From contig JAEXOU010000003.1 of the NCBI GenBank assembly GCA_023439125.1, forward strand, positions 1 through 64,000: a DNA stretch of 64,000 nucleotides. Direction: 5' to 3'. The notes beneath the pieces are model-generated. The model was not told where the DNA came from, did not search any database, and worked only from the letters and a program-made list of their open reading frames with translations. This stretch comes from Bacillota bacterium (GTDB taxonomy: Bacteria; Bacillota; Clostridia; Lachnospirales; Lachnospiraceae). A program made the translations under genes and the position numbers. Shown here one piece after another: positions 17,171 through 25,968 of the stretch (positions are counted from its first letter, which is position 1; every line of letters starts with the position of its first letter).

Positions 17171-18973
17171 ATGTTAAAGACACTTAAGAAGAATTTTTTA
17201 ATGATTTTATTTGTAACTATATTCGCTTCATCGTTTTTTACTGTTACACTCTTTCAATATGAAACAGTAGAAGCAGCCACTTCAGTAAAATTAAATAAAT
17301 CAAAAATAACTGTTTATGTAGAAAATAGTTACGCATTAAAGCTAAATGGAACCACAAAATCTGCAAAATGGTCATCAAGTAATAGAAAGATTGTAACGGT
17401 AACCTCGAAAGGAAAAATAACAGGTATAAAAAAAGGAAAAGCAATAGTTACAGCAACGATTGGAAATAAATCTTATAAATGTGAAGTAACGGTAAAAGAT
17501 CCTGATATTAACATTAAAACTCTTGAGATGGAAGTGGCAGATGCTAGTCTTCTTACAATAAAAGGTAGTGTACGAAGTGTCAAATGGTCATCTTCCAATA
17601 TAGATGTAGCAACTATCAATAGAGATGGATTAGTATTGGCAAGAAGTTTAGGAAAAACTACGATAACAGGTACATACAACAATAAGTCTTTTAAATGTAA
17701 AATTACTGTTAAAGATAATTCACTGCATGCAAATGCTACTAATATCATTTGCTACCAAGAAACTGCTATTCTAATCAAAACTGATAATCAAAATGAAGAA
17801 GAAGTATTAACTAGCAATATTGATGACTCTAGTATAGCAGACTTAACATGGGGAGAGTGGGCTGGAAATGGAGAGATTCTATTAACTATCGACCCTAAAA
17901 AGCCTGGAAAAGCAAAAATAACCATTACTTCAAATTGTACAAATGATAAATTAACTATTAACGTAATAGTAAAAAACGAATTAAAATCAGATAAAAATGA
18001 ACTGACAGCAAAAGAAGTGTACCAAAAAAGTGAATCTTCAACAGTTCAAATTAATACTGATACGGGATTAGGTTCAGGGTTTTTTATTGATAACGGAAAG
18101 ATTGTGACTAATTATCACGTAATTGAAGGAGCATCTTCAATCGATGTACTTATGTATGATGGAAATAAATATAACGTTGACTTTATTTTAGGTTATAGTA
18201 AAGAGTTAGATATAGCGATATTACAGATCTCAACAGTGAATGATGTATTACCTTTAAATAGGCATGGCTTATCTATAGGAGAAAACGTATATACTTTAGG
18301 TAGTTCTAGAGGACTAACGGATACATTTACAAATGGAATTATAACAAATGATTCTAGAATTATTGATGGAGTGAATTATATACAGTCAAATGCTGCAATA
18401 TCACCAGGAAACAGCGGGGGGCCACTACTTAATGCGTATGGAGAAGTGATAGGCATTAATACAATGTCTTTAAAAGATAGTCAAAATTTAAATTTTGCAA
18501 TTAATATATCTCAAATATATAAAGTAAATACAGCTAAACCTATGACTGTAAACGAGTTTCAGAAAAATATCATAGGTAGTAGCGACAATAATTATGTAAT
18601 AATGCATGAAGACAATATCAAAAGCAATAGAATGGATACTGCTCAATCATTACAGATGGCCACTACTATGTATGGTGCTGCTAACCCTAAAAAAGTAGAC
18701 TTTTATAAGCTAACATTATCAACTGCCACATTGGTAAGTTTATCCGGATACTCAGCTGACAACAATGATATAGGTAATTTCTGTTTTGGATTAGCTGATT
18801 CGAATGGTGAAGCTATAGTATGGTCAGAACCTTATAGTTATAATGGATATAGTTATTTAGGTTATATCAAAACCCTTCAACCAGGGACATATTATGTGTT
18901 TGCCTTACCAATTCAGGATTCTATTAATTATGACATATCCTATAGCTTTTCTATTTACTGTGAGCCAAATTAA
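17171..18973 (+). CDS. secreted trypsin-like serine protease with Big_2 repeats
   Basis: A 600-residue protein with a signal peptide (about 1-36, ending VEAA). Two clear Big_2 Ig-like domains follow (about 37-112 and 115-185; WSSSN..VATV..G.I motifs), then a third beta domain. An HtrA-like trypsin fold spans about 285-460, with catalytic His in VTNYHVIEGA, Asp in SKELDIAIL and Ser in SPGNSGGPL. The C-terminus (about 490-600) resembles a PPC-type beta-sandwich. There is no PDZ domain. It is probably a cell-surface protease anchored or spaced by the Ig domains. Its ATG follows GGAGG closely, and the gene stands alone. Confidence 0.85.
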   Translation: MLKTLKKNFLMILFVTIFASSFFTVTLFQYETVEAATSVKLNKSKITVYVENSYALKLNGTTKSAKWSSSNRKIVTVTSKGKITGIKKGKAIVTATIGNKSYKCEVTVKDPDINIKTLEMEVADASLLTIKGSVRSVKWSSSNIDVATINRDGLVLARSLGKTTITGTYNNKSFKCKITVKDNSLHANATNIICYQETAILIKTDNQNEEEVLTSNIDDSSIADLTWGEWAGNGEILLTIDPKKPGKAKITITSNCTNDKLTINVIVKNELKSDKNELTAKEVYQKSESSTVQINTDTGLGSGFFIDNGKIVTNYHVIEGASSIDVLMYDGNKYNVDFILGYSKELDIAILQISTVNDVLPLNRHGLSIGENVYTLGSSRGLTDTFTNGIITNDSRIIDGVNYIQSNAAISPGNSGGPLLNAYGEVIGINTMSLKDSQNLNFAINISQIYKVNTAKPMTVNEFQKNIIGSSDNNYVIMHEDNIKSNRMDTAQSLQMATTMYGAANPKKVDFYKLTLSTATLVSLSGYSADNNDIGNFCFGLADSNGEAIVWSEPYSYNGYSYLGYIKTLQPGTYYVFALPIQDSINYDISYSFSIYCEPN

Positions 18974-19170
18974 TAATAGGGTACATAAATAAAAATGGAC
19001 AAGAGAATCTTGCATACAAAATAACGTTAGAAGAATTAATTAATATATTTCTAAATAATTTGTTGTAATTAAGAGTCAAGAATGATAGTAATGGAGTTCG
19101 CATGTAAATGTGGACTCTTAATTCTTTTATAAGGATGAGAATCCACTAAGAGTAAAAAGTCCCCTTAATG

Positions 19171-19219
19171 TAGAAGGAGAGCTATGTTATTGACGTAGAG
19201 ATCAGATTATGAGTATAAT
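19171..19219 (+). promoter_or_regulatory. shared promoter block, copy 1
   Basis: TTGACG (19190-19195) and TATAAT (19214-19219) are separated by 18 bases. The block from TAGAAGGAGAGC through the -10 and on to ATGGCG is nearly the same as 22762-22810. It lies about 47 bases before the kinase gene at 19266. Confidence 0.65.
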
Positions 19220-19265
19220 GGCGTTATTAGAGTGGTAGATTTGAATTAGAGGAGATGATGAAAAT

Positions 19266-19898
19266 ATGAAATTTAGCAATGTATATTTTATTAATGGAAC
19301 TGCATATGCGGGTAAGTCAACTATGGTAAAATTGTTGGCTGAAAAACATAATGGTATAGCTTGCGAAGAAAATTATCATAATGCAGTTATTGCAGACTTA
19401 GATAGCCGTGAATTTCCGGGTTTGACATATACAAGGGATTTGAAAAATTGGAGTGATTTTGTTAGAAGAACTCCAGATGAGTATGAGGCATGGATTAAAA
19501 GGACTACAGAAGAATGTACTATTTTAGAATTGCAGATTCTTGAAGAATTATCAAAGCAAGATAAACTGATATTCGTAGATACCAATATACCTATCGAAGT
19601 GTTAACAGACATATCGGATAAAGACCATGTTTTAATTATGTTGGCAGATCCAGACATATCTGTTAATAGATTTTTCGAGCGACCAGACAAAGAAAAACAG
19701 TTTTTATATCTGTTATTATTGAAAGAAGAAAGGCCCAATGAGGCGTTAGAAAATTTTAGAAAATGCTTGATGCGAGTTAACTCAAAGGAGATATATAATC
19801 ACTTTTTGAATTCTGGTTTTAACGTCATTTTAAGAAATGAAGAAAGAACAATCGAGGAAACACTTTTATTTGTGGAAAATTTATTCAACATAAAGTAG
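19266..19898 (+). CDS. P-loop kinase-like protein
   Basis: A 210-residue soluble protein beginning with a Walker A loop GTAYAGKST (about 11-19), preceded by the beta strand VYFING. LIFVDTNIP could serve as a Walker B-like strand. The size and layout fit the small AAA/nucleoside- or antibiotic-kinase group found in Firmicute resistance cassettes, but the substrate cannot be told. GAGGAGATGATG lies upstream of the ATG. The gene follows a promoter block that also precedes the methyltransferase at 22857, suggesting shared control. Confidence 0.7.
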   Translation: MKFSNVYFINGTAYAGKSTMVKLLAEKHNGIACEENYHNAVIADLDSREFPGLTYTRDLKNWSDFVRRTPDEYEAWIKRTTEECTILELQILEELSKQDKLIFVDTNIPIEVLTDISDKDHVLIMLADPDISVNRFFERPDKEKQFLYLLLLKEERPNEALENFRKCLMRVNSKEIYNHFLNSGFNVILRNEERTIEETLLFVENLFNIK

Positions 19899-19917
19899 AC
19901 CATATTCAATTTGGAGA

Positions 19918-20007
19918 GGTAAAAATGGTTTTCATCTGTTACATATCACTGCAGTTGTAGACGGTGAAAAAATGCTAAGAGTTAATGAATTTGAAGTTGT
20001 GCGTTAA
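19918..20007 (+). pseudogene. 3' gene fragment
   Basis: The frame ending at 20007 reads KNGFHLLHITAVVDGEKML then RVNEFEVVR and a stop. It looks like the end of a real protein but has no start codon in frame. It is most likely a leftover 3' end of a lost gene. The family was not recognised. Confidence 0.4.
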
Positions 20008-20026
20008 TCGGAGGATGTAAGTATTT

Positions 20027-20680
20027 ATGAAAAAGAGTGCAAGTGCTGTTTCTATAATAGGAGGAGCTGATGGACCAACATCAGTATTTCTTCTTAAGAG
20101 GAATTCAAAGTTGAAATTGAAACATAGACTTAAAAGATTTAAACATAAAATTAGAAGAGCACATATTGAAAAAACTCTAAAATCTGAAAGTCATACGATT
20201 GACGAAGTGATGGAGTATATCGTAAATACACATGGTTTTATTGAACTAGATAAGAATTCTGATGAAGTTATTGAAGAGTATAATGAAATAAGAGCATCTT
20301 TTATTATGCAATATGCGCCAGAACTATTAGAGGAGTACGCTGTAATGCCTCAGTTAAAAAGTGAATCACAAGAAGCTGTACATGCACATTTCGAGCAAAT
20401 TCAGAAAAGGATGCAAAAAGCATTAGAAATCCCTGTTACAGAATTTGATATAGATTTTCATAAATACAAAAAGTCATTGGATGATAAAAATGATAATATG
20501 CATATTGTGATAGAGAAAAATTATGCATATATTGGTGGCGGAGTTTCTGGTGATAAGAAAATAGTTAAGAGATATCAACATATATATAAAGATGTATATA
20601 GATATTATGGAGTGACAACAGAGGATATAAGAATAAAATCGAAACGATATAAAGAGGTAGTGCGAACACTGAGTCAGTAG
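20027..20680 (+). CDS. hypothetical protein with OadB-like IGGADGPTSVF motif
   Basis: A 217-residue protein. Residues 7-20 read AVSIIGGADGPTSV, the signature loop of the beta subunit of sodium-pumping decarboxylases (OadB family). Yet the rest is soluble and lacks the multi-span carrier. A basic stretch (about 24-50, KLKHRLKRFKHKIRR) and a helical body follow, with IVIEKNYAYIGGGVSGDKK near residue 170. In databases such proteins are easily misnamed as decarboxylase subunits. GGAGG lies about 12 bases before the ATG. Function unknown; the motif may be a binding loop reused elsewhere. Confidence 0.65.
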   Translation: MKKSASAVSIIGGADGPTSVFLLKRNSKLKLKHRLKRFKHKIRRAHIEKTLKSESHTIDEVMEYIVNTHGFIELDKNSDEVIEEYNEIRASFIMQYAPELLEEYAVMPQLKSESQEAVHAHFEQIQKRMQKALEIPVTEFDIDFHKYKKSLDDKNDNMHIVIEKNYAYIGGGVSGDKKIVKRYQHIYKDVYRYYGVTTEDIRIKSKRYKEVVRTLSQ

Positions 20681-20707
20681 TGATAATATGTAAACAGTGT
20701 ACTTATG

Positions 20708-20736
20708 ATGTAATTATTGTAGGTATGAGAATGCCA
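20708..20736. repeat. 29-bp dispersed repeat, copy 2
   Basis: Identical over 29 bases to 5629-5657. Here it is followed within 6 bases by a strong terminator. Confidence 0.75.
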
Positions 20737-20741
20737 GATTC

Positions 20742-20772
20742 GTCCTAATCCTTAGGGGTTGGGACTTTTTTT
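20742..20772 (+). terminator. rho-independent terminator
   Basis: GTCCTAATCC pairs with GGGTTGGGAC (G-U pairs included), with loop TTAG and seven T after it. It is the same hairpin family as the one behind the tRNA-Ser remnant at 6085. The rest of 20773-20968 is AT-rich with no gene seen. Confidence 0.8.
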
Positions 20773-20968
20773 ATTGTACAGTCAGCTTAAGAAGGAGAAC
20801 TCATTTAAATTGATCGTTATCATTTATACTTTCTTAGTGTTATCTTTAACATTTCTTTAATTTTGATTTGCGATTAATTAATCAATTTATCTTACAATTT
20901 AATCAATTAAGGTACACATCAAGAGTAAGAATAGATTGAATTAATAGGAAGGCAAAGGAGAGTATAAA

Positions 20969-22744
20969 ATGAGTAAGATTTTATTAAAGAGGTTAACATC
21001 AACAAAAAGTTTAAGCAGTATACGGCTATTTATTAGGAAGAAGAAAAAGTTTAAAATTACAAAATCAAGTGGAACAAGAAAGATATATGTAATCTTAGTC
21101 CTAATAATAAGTATTTTATTAGGTTTAAGCATTTATATTACTCCTTCTGTAAAGGACAGAAATGCTAAATTATCGGATTTTTCTTCAATTAGAGCTACAG
21201 ACTACTTGAAAAATATTGCCAAAGAACCTCACCCGGTGGGTTCTAAAGAACACGACAAGGTGCGAGATTACTTATTTGAACAGTTGACTGACCTTGGGTT
21301 AAAGCCTGAGATACAGAAGGGTGATTTTAAAGTAGAAACAAAATTTGGAGCAGAAACAAGCAGTGCTGAAAATATTATTGCAAGGATAGAAGGAACGCAA
21401 AAAGGAAAAGCAGTGCTACTCGTTGCTCATTATGACTCTGCCAAAGAAGGTCCGGGTGCTGCAGATAATGCGTCATCTGTTGCATGTATTCTTGAAACGG
21501 TGAGAGCTTTGAAATTTTCAGAACCGCTAAAAAATGACATTATTGTACTGTTTTCAGATGCTGAAGAGATTTATTTAAACGGAGCTGGAGGATTTGTTCA
21601 ATATCATCCATGGTTTAAAGATGTGGGTATTGTGATCAATTTTGAGGCGAAAGGAAGTTCAGGACCTTCAATTATGTTTGAAACCAGTGCTAATAATAGT
21701 GCAATTGTAAATGAATATATAAAGGCTGCTGATTTCCCTGTTACATTTTCCTTGACTAATGAAATGTATAAAATGATGCCAAATGATACGGATTTATCCG
21801 TGTTTAAAAATGCAGGAATTCAAGGTATAAATTTTGCATTTGCTAATAGTCCTTCCGTGTATCATACAAAAAAAGACACAATCAGTAATTTGAGTATGAA
21901 CAGTTTACAGCATCAGGGAGAGAATGTACTGAATATGGCCAGGCACTTTGGTAATATTGACTTAAACAGATTAAATACCAGTAGTACCGACTGCGTATAT
22001 TTCAGTATTATTCATTCAGTGGTTGTAAGTTATCCCAATAGTATCGTATTACCATTATCTGTTATAGTAATTATTTTGTATTTTATTATTATTATATATG
22101 CAATAAAATCAGGAGAGATGAAATTGAAGAACATACTGAAAAGCTTTTTTAAATTAATCTTATGTACTTTCATCTCTATAATTCTCGCATTGATCATTAC
22201 TATAATAATCTGTATTATTGCTTTAGTATTTTCATTGAGACTAGATAAAGTAGCCATTATGAATTTTTATTTGCTTACTTTGATTGTTATAGCATCTTTA
22301 AGCTTTGTGATTTTTTACATACGATACAATAAAAATTGCACGAACATTGAATCGATTATGGGAAGTTTACTTATTTGGATTTTTCTAGACATAATAACGA
22401 GTATTTTAATGAAGGGTGTCAGCTATCTGTTTTTTTGGCCATTTCTTTTAAGTATACCAGGTATTTTTATAGTGTTACTAATAAAAAAGAAGTCTATAAA
22501 AATAAAAGTAGAATATATTGTATTTTTACTTTTATCAGCACCTTCTATTATCTTACTGATTCCGATCATATATTTGCTCAATGTAGCTATGTTTTTAGCG
22601 GCTTTTCCAATACAGATGCTTTTGATTGCGATGATATTGAGTGTTTTAATCCCTTCTGTTGACATGTTCTTGCAGAGCAGGGTGAAGGTATGTGGAGCAT
22701 TGAAGGAAGAAAGTGAGTATTTAGAAGAAAATGATACTATATAA
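20969..22744 (+). CDS. membrane-bound M28-family metallopeptidase
   Basis: A 591-residue protein with a basic N-terminal tail and a TM at about 35-54. An extracellular M28 aminopeptidase domain spans about 60-330. Zinc ligands are visible in VAHYDS (His-x-Asp), AADNASS (Asp), SDAEE (Glu-Glu) and the late VYHTKKDT (His). Seven or so TM helices fill residues 350-570. This architecture (M28 plus a multi-span C-terminus) recurs in the 567-residue protein at 46823. It is predicted to trim peptides at the outer membrane face. AAAGGAG precedes the ATG. Confidence 0.85.
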   Translation: MSKILLKRLTSTKSLSSIRLFIRKKKKFKITKSSGTRKIYVILVLIISILLGLSIYITPSVKDRNAKLSDFSSIRATDYLKNIAKEPHPVGSKEHDKVRDYLFEQLTDLGLKPEIQKGDFKVETKFGAETSSAENIIARIEGTQKGKAVLLVAHYDSAKEGPGAADNASSVACILETVRALKFSEPLKNDIIVLFSDAEEIYLNGAGGFVQYHPWFKDVGIVINFEAKGSSGPSIMFETSANNSAIVNEYIKAADFPVTFSLTNEMYKMMPNDTDLSVFKNAGIQGINFAFANSPSVYHTKKDTISNLSMNSLQHQGENVLNMARHFGNIDLNRLNTSSTDCVYFSIIHSVVVSYPNSIVLPLSVIVIILYFIIIIYAIKSGEMKLKNILKSFFKLILCTFISIILALIITIIICIIALVFSLRLDKVAIMNFYLLTLIVIASLSFVIFYIRYNKNCTNIESIMGSLLIWIFLDIITSILMKGVSYLFFWPFLLSIPGIFIVLLIKKKSIKIKVEYIVFLLLSAPSIILLIPIIYLLNVAMFLAAFPIQMLLIAMILSVLIPSVDMFLQSRVKVCGALKEESEYLEENDTI

Positions 22745-22761
22745 ACACCTTCGAGAAGAGG

Positions 22762-22810
22762 TAGAAGGAGAGCAATTTTATTGACGCAGAGAGTGGATTA
22801 TGTGTATAAT
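22762..22810 (+). promoter_or_regulatory. shared promoter block, copy 2
   Basis: TTGACG (22781-22786) and TATAAT (22805-22810) are 18 bases apart, embedded in the same block seen at 19171-19219. It drives the methyltransferase gene at 22857. Confidence 0.65.
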
Positions 22811-22856
22811 GGCGATGTTGGAGCAATAAAATTTGATTTGTGGAGGATTTATTTTT

Positions 22857-23462
22857 GTGAATAAATTTGAACAACGCTCAAAAAGTAGTTATGATAAAAA
22901 GGCTGAAAATTATGATTTGACTTTTGATGGAAAGTTTACCGTTAAATTCAAGGAAATGATGTACAAAACGGTTAGTGTTAATTCTAATGATGTCGTAGCG
23001 GATATTGCTTGTGGCAATGGTCGCTTGTTGTATAAACTTGCAGAAAATAAATCTTTTTGTGGATATGGAGTAGATATATCTGAAAATATGATAGAACAGG
23101 CAAAAAAGTTAAACCCAGATATGAAGTTTTATGTTGCTGGATGTGATGACCTTCCTTTTGAAAAAGGAGAGATCGATGTAATGACTGTTTGTGCTGCTTT
23201 TCATCATTTTCCAGATGTTCATAAGTTCGCTAAAGAAGCAGGTAGAGTAATTAAAAGGCAAGGTAAGTTGTACATAGCAGAAGTTTATTTACCTACTATC
23301 TTAAGAGTAATATGTAATCCATTTGTTAAGTTTTCGAAGGCTGGAGATGTTAAGTTCTATTCGACAAATGAGATTATTTCGCTGTTTGAAAATCAAGGGT
23401 TTGTTGCAAGTGGTGTCGAAATTAATGGTAAGGTTCAAATGATTCGATTGCAAAGGAAATAA
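22857..23462 (+). CDS. class I SAM-dependent methyltransferase
   Basis: A 201-residue protein. GTG 22857 is chosen because GGAGG lies about 11 bases upstream and the family start (NKFEQRSKSSYDKKAENYD) follows; an upstream ATG at 22833 lacks support. Motif I is VADIACGNGRL, motif II YGVDIS and motif IV MTVCAAFHHF, which is the Methyltransf_11 pattern. The acceptor is unknown. It has its own promoter block, like the kinase at 19266, and is followed by the NUDIX gene. Confidence 0.85.
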   Translation: MNKFEQRSKSSYDKKAENYDLTFDGKFTVKFKEMMYKTVSVNSNDVVADIACGNGRLLYKLAENKSFCGYGVDISENMIEQAKKLNPDMKFYVAGCDDLPFEKGEIDVMTVCAAFHHFPDVHKFAKEAGRVIKRQGKLYIAEVYLPTILRVICNPFVKFSKAGDVKFYSTNEIISLFENQGFVASGVEINGKVQMIRLQRK

Positions 23463-23546
23463 CAAATCCAATTTGGTGAAGTGTAGATGCGGATTTAAGT
23501 GCTAAAGCATACAAATCAGTCGAGGATTGATTTCTGAAAGAATGGG

Positions 23547-24062
23547 ATGGTAACAGATAGTATGTTAAAAGTGAAATTTTATGATTCTATCGAGGATTCA
23601 AAGCTAAAATTTGCTGTTATTATATCAATGTCATACGGCAAGTGGGTGTTTTGCAAACATAAAGAAAGAGATACATATGAAGTTCCAGGAGGACATAGAG
23701 AAGAAGGCGAAAGTATCTTAGATACTGCCAAGCGTGAATTAAGAGAAGAAACAGGAGCTACGAAATTCAATATCAAACCTGTATGTGTTTATTCTGTTAT
23801 TGGAAAGACAAGAGTAAATGAAAATTTAGATGAAGAAGTATTCGGGATGTTATATGTGGCAGACATTATGGAATTCGAGGAGCTGCATAGTGAAATTGAA
23901 AAAATTGTGATTACGGATAAATTGATAGAGAATTGGACTTATCCATTGATACAGCCCTTATTGCTGATAGAAGCTATGGAAAGAGGGTTTATTAGCAAGT
24001 ACACGGAACTAACAGATATGGGACGAGCTTTATATGAGAAATATGGCTCTGAGGAGCATTAA
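23547..24062 (+). CDS. NUDIX hydrolase
   Basis: A 171-residue protein with a complete Nudix box, GHREEGESILDTAKREL followed by REETGA (about residues 49-71), so the catalytic Glu residues are present. It is predicted to cleave a nucleoside diphosphate linked to another moiety, perhaps a damaged nucleotide. ATG 23547 and ATG 23562 are both possible starts and neither has a strong ribosome site. It lies 85 bases after the methyltransferase. Confidence 0.85.
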   Translation: MVTDSMLKVKFYDSIEDSKLKFAVIISMSYGKWVFCKHKERDTYEVPGGHREEGESILDTAKRELREETGATKFNIKPVCVYSVIGKTRVNENLDEEVFGMLYVADIMEFEELHSEIEKIVITDKLIENWTYPLIQPLLLIEAMERGFISKYTELTDMGRALYEKYGSEEH

Positions 24063-24094
24063 GTGAAATGGAGCTTTAATATAGGAGAAAAGTA

Positions 24095-25069
24095 ATGCAA
24101 GAGAAGAAATGTGACAGAGAAAACTGCAATTGTAAAGTAGAGATACCTTCCGAGAATAAGAACGGCACGACCGTTCAGATATCCGATGATAACGGACGGT
24201 ATGTTATGACCACTTATCAAGTATTTCCAGGTGTTGAGTTTATCTACGGTGACGCACATATACAAAGTGTCTGTTTTGAGGAAAGACCAGCGGTATCTGA
24301 TAATGTGTTTGAAATCAGTCATTGCCGTGAAGGACGCCTTGAGTGCAACGTAAACGGCGAATTTTGGTATCTGACTCCCGGCGATCTATCGATTGTCAGG
24401 ACAAACACCATCTCGTCCGATACATATTTTCCGTTGCGACACTATCATGGTGTCACCATACGAATAGACCTAGAGCAAGCCCCAAGATGTCTTTCCTGTC
24501 TGTTGGATGATGTTAAGGTACAGCCAAAAGCAATCGCTGATAAATTCTGTGGCTCAAACGGTGCATTTGTTGCTCGTGCTAATCCTTCCTTTGAGCATAT
24601 TTTTTCGGAACTTTATTCCGTACCTTCTGCGATAAAGAAGGGATATTTTAAATTAAAGACGCTTGAGCTGCTATTGTTTCTCAGCGTTCTAGATATGAAA
24701 CAGGATGAGATAGAAGAACGAATTTATACCAAAACACAGGTAAAACTGGCAAAAGATATCGGGCGGTATCTAACCGAGCACATGAACGACCGAATTACCA
24801 TTGATCAGCTTTGCGAGCAGTTCCATGTGTCTGCAGCACACATCAAGAATACATTTAAGGGAGTGTACGGTGTTTCTGTTGGAGCATACATCCGAACACA
24901 GAAGATGGAATCGGCAGCATATATGCTTGAATATACCGACAAGTCTATCTTAGAGATTGCCGGTGAACACGGCTATGATAACGGCAGCAAATTTGCAGGT
25001 GCTTTCCGTGCGGTAAAGGGTATGAACCCTACGGAATACCGCAATGCCCTACACCGAAAAATTACATAA
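24095..25069 (+). CDS. AraC-family transcriptional regulator
   Basis: A 324-residue protein. The N-terminal two thirds form a cupin-like sensing domain (FEISHCREGRLECNVNGEF, LTPGDLSI). The C-terminus carries two helix-turn-helix motifs (ITIDQLCEQFHVSAAHIKN; ILEIAGEHGYDNGSKFAGAF). The end GMNPTEYR is the family's usual tail. Base composition and codons (CGG, GGC, ACG) are visibly richer in G+C than the neighbours, suggesting transfer from another Clostridia lineage together with the DUF3793 gene. That gene is a likely neighbour target, possibly in metal homeostasis. Confidence 0.88.
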   Translation: MQEKKCDRENCNCKVEIPSENKNGTTVQISDDNGRYVMTTYQVFPGVEFIYGDAHIQSVCFEERPAVSDNVFEISHCREGRLECNVNGEFWYLTPGDLSIVRTNTISSDTYFPLRHYHGVTIRIDLEQAPRCLSCLLDDVKVQPKAIADKFCGSNGAFVARANPSFEHIFSELYSVPSAIKKGYFKLKTLELLLFLSVLDMKQDEIEERIYTKTQVKLAKDIGRYLTEHMNDRITIDQLCEQFHVSAAHIKNTFKGVYGVSVGAYIRTQKMESAAYMLEYTDKSILEIAGEHGYDNGSKFAGAFRAVKGMNPTEYRNALHRKIT

Positions 25070-25084
25070 CACTATCCAAATGGA

Positions 25085-25127
25085 GCCTTATTCTATCTTT
25101 TCGGAGTAGAACAAGGCCCTTTTTTTG
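25085..25127 (+). terminator. rho-independent terminator
   Basis: GCCTTATTCTA pairs with TAGAACAAGGC, apart from one mismatch, and a run of seven T follows. It ends the AraC gene. Confidence 0.75.
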
Positions 25128-25174
25128 GTTATAATACTTCAAAGGTGAGAACAATCACCTAATATTTTTAACAA

Positions 25175-25196
25175 TAGGTTAGGCATAACTAACCTA
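25175..25196. promoter_or_regulatory. 8-bp-arm dyad upstream of DUF3793 gene (metal-regulator-like operator)
   Basis: TAGGTTAG and CTAACCTA are perfect inverted arms around GCATAA. The half-site is the same as in DtxR/IdeR boxes (TTAGGTTAG), though the spacing is wider than the classic box. It lies 47 bases before the DUF3793 start. Confidence 0.5.
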
Positions 25197-25242
25197 AAAG
25201 GAAAGTATTCTAGAGGTACATATTGCATAAGGAGGTGTAGAT

Positions 25243-25794
25243 ATGTCGGATGAAATGATTGTTAGGCATTGTTCGCCTACGCTTGCAGGAATGAAGACTG
25301 GAAGTATGTTCGCCTATACCTATGCAAGCGAAAATGATATGCGGGAAAGTATTCGACACTGGAACCGACTGCTTACTAAGAAAGGCTTGCGGGTGCTACC
25401 ACTTAAATTCCACAATAACCGTGCGTTGATTTATGTATACCGTCCGGCAAAATTGTCGCAGGATCTGAAGGACGGAACAGCTTGCCGTTTACTGCGGGAA
25501 CGTGGGTACTGTATGATGACGCCAGAAAAATGTGTTATACAGCTTATGAAACGTTTAGGCGAATATGAGGAATTTCCACATGAGATTGGTCTGTTTCTTG
25601 GATATCCCCCAGAGGATGTCTGTGGTTTTATCGAGAATAAGGCGGAGTGTTGCAAATGTGTCGGTAACTGGAAGGTGTACGGCGATGCAGAAGTGGCACA
25701 GAAAACCTTTGCGAAATATAAGAAATGCACCACTGTGTACTGTATGCAGCATGCGAACGGAAGGTCGATCGAACAGCTCACAGTAGCAAATTGA
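25243..25794 (+). CDS. DUF3793 family protein
   Basis: A 183-residue protein matching the DUF3793 pattern: an N-terminal HCSPTLAGMKTGSMF, a middle YRPAKLSQDL and the strongly conserved EIGLFLGYPPEDVCGFI, with a Cys cluster (ECCKCVG). DUF3793 genes are often found beside feo iron-uptake and flavodoxin genes in Clostridia, hinting at a role in iron or redox metabolism. Here it is alone behind an AraC regulator, with a DtxR-like dyad in its promoter. AAGGAGGTG lies 6 bases before the ATG. Codon use is less AT-biased than in the surroundings. Confidence 0.88.
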   Translation: MSDEMIVRHCSPTLAGMKTGSMFAYTYASENDMRESIRHWNRLLTKKGLRVLPLKFHNNRALIYVYRPAKLSQDLKDGTACRLLRERGYCMMTPEKCVIQLMKRLGEYEEFPHEIGLFLGYPPEDVCGFIENKAECCKCVGNWKVYGDAEVAQKTFAKYKKCTTVYCMQHANGRSIEQLTVAN

Positions 25795-25968
25795 TAGAAA
25801 ATGTGCTGATGTATCTCCATTGGTTCTACTATTGACTGAATTTCGAGGGAGAATTGACCTTAATGATATATTAGTAGAATACGTTGAATAATTATGTAAA
25901 TTAGAGTAAAATATTATCTATCAATAAAAGCAGAATTAATACTCAAAGCTTTAAGTAGAAAGGTGATT

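Noticed and set aside
22375..22662. 95-codon plus-strand ORF inside the M28 gene
   Set aside because: Alternative frame of a membrane domain; no ribosome site and aromatic/Cys-rich nonsense composition.
25431..25820. 129-codon minus-strand ORF over the DUF3793 gene
   Set aside because: The plus-strand DUF3793 gene has a strong ribosome site and recognisable motifs; the antisense frame does not.
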